Assembly (NCBI GenBank): GCA_013152615.1
Contig: JAADGA010000063.1
Span: forward strand, 1-7,599
DNA length: 7,599 bases
Direction of reading: 5' to 3'
DNA from: Alphaproteobacteria bacterium
GTDB lineage: Bacteria > Pseudomonadota > Alphaproteobacteria > Sphingomonadales > Emcibacteraceae
Part shown: one piece after another, positions 1 through 4,245 of the stretch
How positions within the stretch are numbered: the first letter of the stretch is position 1
Layout of the letters: the number at the start of each line of letters is the position of its first letter
Notes under the pieces: generated by a model
Database searches by the model: none
What the model was told of the DNA's origin: nothing
The model's input: only the letters and a program-made list of their open reading frames with translations
Program-made: the position numbers and the translations under genes

Positions 1-442
1 CGTCGCGGATCATTTTCTGGAAACATTGCACCATGGCCACGTAAGCCCCGGTGATGGAGGCGGTGCGGGTGCCGCCGTCAGCCTGAATAACGTCACAGTC
101 CAGACGAATCTGCCGCTCGCCGAGCGCCTTGAGATCAACCACCGCCCGGAGCGCGCGGCCAATCAGCCGCTGAATTTCCTGGGTACGACCGGATTGTTTG
201 CCTCTGGCGGCTTCACGGCCCATGCGGCTGTGGGTCGAGCGCGGCAGCATGCCATATTCCGCCGTCACCCAGCCCTTGCCACTATCACGCAAAAACGGCG
301 GCGCCTTGTCCTCAAGGGTCGCGGTGCATAACACGTGGGTATCGCCGCATTTAATCAGACACGACCCTTCGGCATGTTTTGAGAACCCCATCTCAAGGGT
401 CACGTCACGAATTTGGTCATTGGTACGGCCTGAAGGGCGCAT
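1..442 (-). CDS. rph: Ribonuclease PH, N-terminal part (3' end of gene outside window)
   Basis: Phosphorolytic 3'-to-5' exoribonuclease that trims the 3' ends of tRNA precursors, using phosphate as co-substrate; a cytosolic ring-shaped hexamer in the family. The minus strand reads from ATG at 442-440 with a good Shine-Dalgarno (AGGAGAG) just upstream, and stays open to the window edge, giving 147 residues of an expected ~240. The protein starts MRPSGRTND and keeps family hallmarks: KHAEGS near residue 22, [14 protein letters not shown] near 60-73, GKQSGRT with the phosphate-binding Arg86, and [19 protein letters not shown] near 115-133 including Thr125 and Arg126. The downstream catalytic aspartates lie outside the window. 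It follows the small regulator gene by 58 bases on the same strand, so it may be read through from the cassette promoter; I see no clear promoter of its own in that gap. In many alphaproteobacteria rph is directly divergent from hrcA. Confidence 0.97.
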   Translation of the reverse strand, partial: MRPSGRTNDQIRDVTLEMGFSKHAEGSCLIKCGDTHVLCTATLEDKAPPFLRDSGKGWVTAEYGMLPRSTHSRMGREAARGKQSGRTQEIQRLIGRALRAVVDLKALGERQIRLDCDVIQADGGTRTASITGAYVAMVQCFQKMIRD

Positions 443-500
443 ATATTCTCTCCTGAAAAATTTAAGTAGCTTATTGCCTTCTTCTACAGACTCGCACGCC

Positions 501-689
501 TTAAGGAAAGAAAATTTCCTCGATCTTTTTTTCAAAAAGACGGGCCATCCCGAAAGCCAGCGGCAGGCTCGGGTCATATTTACCATTCTCGATGGTATTG
601 ATCGTCTGACGCGATACCCCGAGCAATTCCGCCAGCTCAGCCTGTGACATTTTACGCTCGGCCCGGAGAACCCTTAAAGCATTCTCCAT
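501..689 (-). CDS. Small XRE/Cro-family helix-turn-helix regulator (62 aa)
   Basis: A single-domain DNA-binding protein consisting almost only of the Cro/CI-type helix-turn-helix. Helix 2 is about residues 15-22 (SQAELAEL) and the recognition helix about 26-34 (SRQTINTIE), followed by the typical [19 protein letters not shown] and a short Ile/Phe-rich end. Length and layout match the ~65-residue regulators often encoded beside small membrane proteins in bacteria. The start ATG at 689-687 overlaps the TAA of the upstream membrane-protein gene by one base (TAATG), with AGAGG just before it, so the two are almost certainly translationally coupled. By analogy with such pairs it may autoregulate the operon through the repeated boxes at 1101-1184; that is inference. 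The family call is firm; the target and signal are unknown. Confidence 0.93.
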   Translation of the reverse strand: MENALRVLRAERKMSQAELAELLGVSRQTINTIENGKYDPSLPLAFGMARLFEKKIEEIFFP

Positions 690-1087
690 TACCCTCTACT
701 CACAAGAATAATACCCATGAAAAACCAGATCAGAAATACTGACGCGGCAGCTGCACTCAAATTCAAAGGAGGGAAACCCACGGCCTTCTCCAGAAGGCCA
801 TAGAGATAAGCTGCCCCTGTCGTCAAGATAAGAGTATATACTGCAGATACCATATACATTTTTCTCATATACTCATCCATTTGCAGTATATAGCGCACCT
901 GGATCGTAACTATGGCTAACATGGGAACAGCAATCGCCAGAGTAGTCAGTGTTTTCCAGATTGAGTCTGGCTGCCGGTCAAAATAACCCTGAAGAACGAT
1001 TGTCACCATCATGAAAATCAGCCAAGGCCAGAGTTTCTTCAGAGATTTTTTGCCGCTCTGCTTTTCTTTCTCGGTAAGGTCCGACAT
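689..1087 (-). CDS. Four-helix inner-membrane protein paired with small regulator (132 aa)
   Basis: A small integral membrane protein of unknown function. A charged N-terminus (MSDLTEKEKQ, then Lys-rich to residue 18) is followed by four hydrophobic segments at about 19-35, 46-66, 79-99 and 111-129. Between helices 2 and 3 lies a charged stretch, MDEYMRKM (about 70-77), resembling the acidic/basic motif seen at this place in small membrane proteins that travel with XRE regulators. I chose ATG at 1087-1085 because GAGG (1097-1100) sits 9 bases upstream. A TTG at 1102 would add five residues but would put the Shine-Dalgarno inside the coding region. It is the first gene of the cassette and overlaps the regulator gene by one base. 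The membrane partner may modulate the regulator, but nothing in the sequence proves it. Confidence 0.85.
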   Translation of the reverse strand: MSDLTEKEKQSGKKSLKKLWPWLIFMMVTIVLQGYFDRQPDSIWKTLTTLAIAVPMLAIVTIQVRYILQMDEYMRKMYMVSAVYTLILTTGAAYLYGLLEKAVGFPPLNLSAAAASVFLIWFFMGIILVSRG

Positions 1088-1119
1088 TCTTTTACACCTC
1101 AATATGTCAACTTTCCTTT

Positions 1120-1147
1120 ACATTAGCAGTTATTTTTATAATGTCAA
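1120..1147 (-). promoter_or_regulatory. Candidate sigma-70 promoter of the membrane-protein/regulator cassette
   Basis: On the minus strand a perfect -35 TTGACA (1147-1142) is followed after 16 bases by TAATGT (1125-1120), giving a start near 1113 and a leader of about 26 bases before the ATG at 1087. The -35 lies inside one arm of the inverted repeat 1138-1163, so a protein bound there would block this promoter. Confidence 0.5.
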
Positions 1148-1163
1148 GCTTGTTTGACATTAT
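1138..1163. promoter_or_regulatory. Perfect 10-bp inverted repeat, likely operator
   Basis: ATAATGTCAA (1138-1147) and TTGACATTAT (1154-1163) are exact reverse complements separated by six bases. Related boxes flank it at 1101-1110 (minus: TTGACATATT), 1162-1171 (ATGACATAAT) and 1175-1184 (TTGACATTCT). ATTATGACATAAT (1159-1171) is a second perfect dyad that overlaps the first. Five related boxes in 84 bases between divergent genes is strong evidence of a protein-binding region. The neighbouring 62-residue regulator is the obvious candidate binder, but that is inference. Confidence 0.65.
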
Positions 1164-1190
1164 GACATAATATCTTGACATTCTTACTAT
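1162..1190 (+). promoter_or_regulatory. Candidate promoter for hrcA-grpE
   Basis: ATGACA (1162-1167) and TACTAT (1185-1190) with a 17-base spacer give a moderate sigma-70 match, predicting a start near 1197 and a leader of about 53 bases to the hrcA ATG. It overlaps the box cluster, so hrcA-grpE could share control with the divergent cassette. The -10 matches only 4 of 6 positions, so this is tentative. Confidence 0.35.
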
Positions 1191-1249
1191 TTTTCCGCCT
1201 TACATTGAAATTACCCGCCACAGTCCCTACATTTGGTCTTGAGCAAAAA

Positions 1250-2314
1250 ATGTTGATCGAAGATTTAAACCAGCGGTCCCGGACCATATTCCGGCAGATT
1301 GTCGACAGCTATATCCTGACGGGTGAGCCGGTGGGTTCGCGTACCCTGTCGCAACAGTTGAACACCCCGCAGTCACATTCGCTGTCTCCGGCAAGCATCC
1401 GCAATGTGATGGCTGATCTGGAGGATAATGGCCTGATCTTTTCCCCTCATAAATCAGCCGGGCGGATTCCGACCAATATCGGGCTCAGGCTTTTTGTCGA
1501 TGGCCTGCTGGAAATGGGTAATTTATCGCGCCGTGAACGCACCACTATCCGCGTACAATGTCAGGAAAGCGGCCAGAATGTCGAAGACCTGCTGACCCGG
1601 GCAACGACGATGTTATCCGGCCTGTCCCAATGTGCCAGTCTGGTTTTTGCGCCGAAAAATGACCTGCCGCTAAAGCATATTGAATTTGTCTATCTCAGCC
1701 CCGGACAGGCGCTGGTGGTGATCGTCAGTGAAGGCGATGATGTCGAGAACCGACTGATTAAAATTCCGGTCGGCCTGACCCCTTCCGCGCTGACACGGGC
1801 GGGGAATTACCTCAATGCCCGCCTCGCTGGCCGGACATTTACCGAGGCCAAAACCCAGATTTTGCAGGATCTGGACGATCAGCAGGCCGAACTGGACAGC
1901 CTCACCCGCTCGGTGGTTGAGCAGGGACTGGCGGTATGGGCGGGCCATCAGAGTGAATCCGGAGCCAGTTGCCGCGACAATCTGATCATCCGTGGCCAGT
2001 CACGATTATTGGATAATCTGGACGCGATTAACGACCTTGAGCGCATTCGCCGCCTGTTCAGCGATCTTGAGAGCAAACGTGACCTGATTGACCTGCTGGA
2101 AAGCGCGCGCGAAGCCGACGGAGTGCGTATTTTTATCGGTTCGGAAAATAAACTCTTTTCCCTGTCCGATTCTTCTGTTATCGCTTCGCCTTACATGGAC
2201 GGCAAAAATAATATCCTCGGCGTTATCGGCGTCATCGGTCCGACCCGGATTGATTATGCCCGCATTATTCCGCTGGTGGATTACACCGCCAAGATAATTG
2301 GTAAAATTCTTTAA
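1250..2314 (+). CDS. hrcA: Heat-inducible transcription repressor HrcA
   Basis: Repressor of class I heat-shock genes; the family binds CIRCE inverted repeats as a dimer and depends on GroEL for activity. The 354-residue product has the usual length. An N-terminal winged helix (about 1-85) includes NQRSRTIFRQIVDSYI, GEPVGSRTLS and SPASIRNVMADLEDNGLI, ending in the signature SPHKSAGRIPTNIGLRLFVD. A GAF-like and dimerisation part follows, with GVIGVIGPTRIDYARIIPLV near the C-terminus. ATG at 1250 is preferred: it matches the usual family N-terminus, and an upstream in-frame TTG at 1175 would place 25 atypical residues inside the promoter region. The Shine-Dalgarno before it is weak (GAG, 6 bases away). 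grpE begins 18 bases after the stop, so the two form an operon. No CIRCE element is visible upstream. Confidence 0.96.
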   Translation: MLIEDLNQRSRTIFRQIVDSYILTGEPVGSRTLSQQLNTPQSHSLSPASIRNVMADLEDNGLIFSPHKSAGRIPTNIGLRLFVDGLLEMGNLSRRERTTIRVQCQESGQNVEDLLTRATTMLSGLSQCASLVFAPKNDLPLKHIEFVYLSPGQALVVIVSEGDDVENRLIKIPVGLTPSALTRAGNYLNARLAGRTFTEAKTQILQDLDDQQAELDSLTRSVVEQGLAVWAGHQSESGASCRDNLIIRGQSRLLDNLDAINDLERIRRLFSDLESKRDLIDLLESAREADGVRIFIGSENKLFSLSDSSVIASPYMDGKNNILGVIGVIGPTRIDYARIIPLVDYTAKIIGKIL

Positions 2315-2332
2315 AATCCTGAGAAATATAAT

Positions 2333-2923
2333 ATGACCGACGATAGTGAAAATAACGATATATCCCCTGAAACAGAAATGCCGGCGGATAGTGCAACCGA
2401 AGAAAACACACCTGAGAAGAATCATCAGGATGACAAGCTGATCGCAGAAATTGCCGATTTGAAAGACCGTCTGCTCAGAGCCGTCGCCGAAACCGAAAAT
2501 CTGCGCCGCCGCGCCGACCGGGAAAGATCGGATGCGGCCAATTACGCAATGACGGCCTTTGCCCGCGATCTGCTGGGTGTTGGTGATAATTTGCGTCGGG
2601 CGCTCGACAGCATTCCGCCGGATGCCGACCTCGGTGAACATGCCAGAACCCTGATTGACGGCATTGAAATGACTGAACGCGAGTTGCTGAACATGCTTGA
2701 GCGTCATAACATCAAGAAAATTGACCCGATGGGGGAGAAATTCGATCATAACCGCCATCAGGCCCTGTTCGAAGTCCCCGATACCGGCGAAGAGGATGGC
2801 ACCATTGTTCAGGTGATGCAGATCGGCTATGTGATCAAGGACCGTCTGCTGCGCCCGGCGATGGTCGGCGTCGCCAAAGGCCAGAAAAAGCCCCCGGCGG
2901 CACATGTGGATACCAAGGTATAG
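2333..2923 (+). CDS. grpE: Nucleotide exchange factor GrpE
   Basis: Cytosolic co-chaperone that opens the DnaK nucleotide-binding domain to release ADP and reset the folding cycle; it works as a dimer and, in well-studied members, as a thermosensor. The 196 residues show a disordered acidic N-terminal tail (1-33), a long coiled-coil helix (about 35-75, DKLIAEIADLKDRLLRAVAE onward), the helical DLLGVGDNLRRAL region, and the C-terminal beta domain. The GrpE signature starts at FDHNRHQALFEV (residue 137) and runs through VMQIGYVIKDRLLRPAMVGV. Length and order are normal. It is second in the hrcA-grpE operon, with a weak Shine-Dalgarno-like GAGA before its ATG. A hairpin 17 bases past the stop may end the transcript. 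grpE is followed by accessory DNA rather than dnaK. Confidence 0.97.
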   Translation: MTDDSENNDISPETEMPADSATEENTPEKNHQDDKLIAEIADLKDRLLRAVAETENLRRRADRERSDAANYAMTAFARDLLGVGDNLRRALDSIPPDADLGEHARTLIDGIEMTERELLNMLERHNIKKIDPMGEKFDHNRHQALFEVPDTGEEDGTIVQVMQIGYVIKDRLLRPAMVGVAKGQKKPPAAHVDTKV

Positions 2924-2939
2924 CAGAGCAAAGTCAGTA

Positions 2940-2966
2940 TTCCAGGGCAATATCAGTGCCCTGGAA
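2940..2966. terminator. Hairpin between convergent grpE and lipoprotein genes
   Basis: A perfect 10-bp inverted repeat (TTCCAGGGCA at 2940-2949, TGCCCTGGAA at 2957-2966) with a 7-base loop lies 16 bases after grpE and 13 bases after the minus-strand lipoprotein gene. Neither side has a convincing run of T, so it is a weak or bidirectional terminator, or an mRNA 3'-end stabiliser. A 9-bp direct repeat, AATATCAGT, occurs in the loop region (2949-2957) and again at 2968-2976. Confidence 0.5.
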
Positions 2967-2979
2967 CAATATCAGTACT

Positions 2980-3054
2980 CTAGATTCCGGGAATCAGCGG
3001 TATACTGCAGGATGCCAGGGTTAATAATATTAAAATTATACTCAGCGTTTTCAT
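2980..3054 (-). CDS. Very small predicted lipoprotein (24 aa)
   Basis: A tiny gene supported mainly by its translation signal: AAGGAG (3067-3062 on the minus strand) sits 7 bases before ATG at 3054-3052. The product has a short signal peptide: MKT, a hydrophobic core of Leu/Ile, and a lipobox LASC with the Cys at residue 16. The predicted mature part is nine residues, CSIPLIPGI, which would be lipid-anchored through Cys16. The size recalls entericidin-like or other minimal lipoproteins, but I do not recognise the family. The frame is open upstream to an ATG at 3228, but that extension runs through the 19-bp tandem repeat and would bury the strong ribosome-binding site, so I reject it. It is convergent with grpE. 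Confidence 0.6.
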   Translation of the reverse strand: MKTLSIILILLTLASCSIPLIPGI

Positions 3055-3121
3055 AATTCTTCTCCTTAAATTTGCAGACTCTAAAGAATAAGGCCTTATA
3101 GAATTGTTAATAATCCCCACA

Positions 3122-3150
3122 GTTTTACCGAATATAAAATAAAACTTCAA
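3122..3150 (-). promoter_or_regulatory. Candidate promoter for the small lipoprotein gene
   Basis: On the minus strand TTGAAG (3150-3145), a 17-base spacer and TAAAAC (3127-3122) give a partial sigma-70 match, with a predicted start near 3115 and a leader of about 60 bases. The palindrome ATAAGGCCTTAT (3088-3099) lies in that leader. The match is weak and AT-rich DNA gives such hits by chance. Confidence 0.25.
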
Positions 3151-3171
3151 GCTGTGATCAGGGCGGCCCCG

Positions 3172-3209
3172 CGCGGCAGCATAAAAGATTCGCGGCAGCA
3201 CAAAAGATT
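3172..3209. repeat. 19-bp tandem duplication
   Basis: Two adjacent 19-base units, CGCGGCAGCATAAAAGATT (3172-3190) and CGCGGCAGCACAAAAGATT (3191-3209), differ at one base. They lie upstream of the lipoprotein gene, in non-coding DNA. The near identity suggests a recent slippage or duplication event, or paired binding sites. Confidence 0.85.
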
Positions 3210-3417
3210 CAATGCCGCCAGCCGGCATATAGATACCAGCAAAATCGAATTACCTAACAGCAGACAGGGCATCCATAACAAGCTGTGTGACTTTAAATGA
3301 ATGCCCTGCCAATGCCGTCCCTACGGAGGACTGGAGTTGTTCGGTAATGCCTTTTGTAAATACCATAATCACCAATGTGACCATTTGACCGGAAGTAATT
3401 TAAGCTGATATCTACAG

Positions 3418-3434
3418 CCCTGATAAAATCAGGG
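3418..3434 (+). terminator. Possible hairpin terminator
   Basis: CCCTGAT (3418-3424) and ATCAGGG (3428-3434) pair perfectly around a three-base loop, followed by TACTTT. The stem is short, the T-tract poor, and no plus-strand gene is evident just upstream, so its role as a terminator is uncertain. Confidence 0.3.
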
Positions 3435-3445
3435 TACTTTCAAAA

Positions 3446-3548
3446 TTCTTCCCCAATAGATATAAAATTAAAATATATGTTTTTTCCCATTTGGTCAATG
3501 GGTTTCTTCCCAATTGTCATTAGAGTGAATTAACGGGATATTTCCCAT
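3446..3548 (+). promoter_or_regulatory. Repeat-rich control region of the XRE regulator gene
   Basis: TTCCC boxes recur: TTCTTCCCCAAT (3446-3457), TTCCCATTTGG (3484-3494), TTCTTCCCAATTG (3504-3516) and TTTCCCATAT (3541-3550). CCCATT (3486-3491) and AATGGG (3497-3502) form an inverted repeat with a 5-base spacer, and GGGA (3535-3538) faces TCCC (3543-3546). A candidate promoter is TTGTCA (3514-3519), 17 bases, GATATT (3537-3542), which would start transcription at or next to the ATG at 3549 and so give a leaderless or nearly leaderless mRNA. The layout resembles a self-regulated repressor gene; the protein that binds is inferred. Confidence 0.45.
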
Positions 3549-3989
3549 ATGAAAAAATATGTGGACAAAGAAATTTTTCTAAAGTCGTTAAGGCGCCGTC
3601 AAAAAATTCTGAAATATAATGACAAGACGCTTTCCATTGAAGCTGGCCTCAATCCTACCGCGATTAGAGATATATTTAAAAAACAAAAGAACATGCCCCG
3701 TTTTGATACCATAGCGGCTCTGGCCGATGCTCTTTGTTGCACACCTGAACAATTGGTTTATGATCGCGGGGCCCCCGACAGCACTGCCCTCCACAGAAAA
3801 ATTTCAGACAGAATGACCCTGAAGGTTATTCAGCATGCTCTTGAATTCAGAGATACCGACTATAGCAACCAGCAAATACTGGACGCCAGCATAAGAGCCT
3901 TAAAAACGATTTCATCTGATCCCGATTTCACGTCACGCGATATAGACATAGTATTTCGCAGTATGAATTTAATCAAAAAAAACCATTAA
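3549..3989 (+). CDS. XRE-family helix-turn-helix regulator, phage-repressor-like (146 aa)
   Basis: A DNA-binding regulator whose N-terminal half resembles that of prophage-type repressors. After a basic helix (FLKSLRRRQKILKY, 10-23) comes the helix-turn-helix at about 27-70: KTLSIEAGLNPTAIRDIFK, then PRFDTIAALADALCCTPEQL. The rest (about 78-146) looks helical and polar. It has no S24/LexA-like self-cleavage domain that I can see, so it would not be expected to respond to RecA by autoproteolysis. The ATG at 3549 has only a weak Shine-Dalgarno-like GGGA 10 bases upstream. Its AT-rich coding sequence differs from the flanking chaperone genes, which suggests horizontal acquisition. No other phage genes are present. 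It reads toward dnaK, with no clear terminator between them. Target and signal are unknown. Confidence 0.85.
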   Translation: MKKYVDKEIFLKSLRRRQKILKYNDKTLSIEAGLNPTAIRDIFKKQKNMPRFDTIAALADALCCTPEQLVYDRGAPDSTALHRKISDRMTLKVIQHALEFRDTDYSNQQILDASIRALKTISSDPDFTSRDIDIVFRSMNLIKKNH

Positions 3990-4075
3990 TATTATCTGTC
4001 AGGATTTATAGTTCAGGCCGACGATTTCTTACAGTACCCGCGAGTGACAAAAATACAGAAAACTTGATATTAACC

Positions 4076-4103
4076 CTTGCAGTGCGGGGAAATGGCCTTA
4101 TAT
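4076..4103 (+). promoter_or_regulatory. RpoH (sigma-32) heat-shock promoter of dnaK-dnaJ
   Basis: CTTG (4076-4079) and CTTATAT (4097-4103) are separated by 17 bases, closely matching the alphaproteobacterial RpoH consensus as I know it (CTTG, 16-18 bases, CYTATNT). It lies in the gap before dnaK on the correct strand, predicting a start near 4110 and an untranslated leader of about 135 bases. No CIRCE repeat is present, so dnaK-dnaJ induction here appears to depend on RpoH rather than on HrcA. Confidence 0.7.
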
Positions 4104-4245
4104 AAACTCCATGAACGTCAGGCATCCCAAGGTTTAAACAACCAGAGTTCACAACCAGCGGATCGCCTGCATACACAATGTAATTGACCGGCCATGAAAA
4201 CCACCGTAATCGTTGGCAATATGGCCATAGCAAATAGAGGATAGT

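Larger units (their letters stand above)
3055..3548. other. AT-rich accessory intergenic region with repeats and hairpins
   Basis: Nearly 500 bases without a confident gene. It holds the leader of the 24-residue lipoprotein gene with a 12-bp palindrome ATAAGGCCTTAT (3088-3099), a 19-bp tandem duplication (3172-3209), a 12-bp imperfect inverted repeat (3265-3276 with 3297-3308), a short minus-strand reading frame at 3250-3366 without a good ribosome-binding site, a 7-bp hairpin (3418-3434), and the repeat-rich region upstream of the XRE gene (3446-3548). The last part is clearly more AT-rich than the chaperone genes. Confidence 0.6.

Noticed and set aside
26..647. Plus-strand frames at 26-331 and 198-647
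   Set aside because: They are antisense to rph and the small regulator, whose protein sequences are clearly recognisable.
1175..1249. N-terminal extension of HrcA from TTG at 1175
   Set aside because: The added residues do not resemble HrcA, they overlap the promoter and box region, and the ATG at 1250 fits the family start.
2006..2950. Long 314-codon open frame on the minus strand
   Set aside because: It lies antisense to hrcA and grpE, both clearly real, and its translation shows no recognisable domain; it is a shadow of their codon bias.
3055..3228. Upstream extension of the lipoprotein frame to an 82-residue protein starting at 3228
   Set aside because: It runs through the 19-bp tandem repeat, has no ribosome-binding site at its start, and would place the strong AAGGAG and signal peptide in the middle of the protein.
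4190..4226. Possible RNA thermometer in the dnaK leader (GGCCAT/ATGGCC)
   Set aside because: The 6-bp stem ends 10 bases before the Shine-Dalgarno and does not sequester it; I found no anti-Shine-Dalgarno partner nearby.
2924..4245. CRISPR array or insertion sequence in the accessory interval
   Set aside because: Only a two-unit tandem repeat is present, without regular spacers, and no transposase frame or paired terminal inverted repeats are visible.
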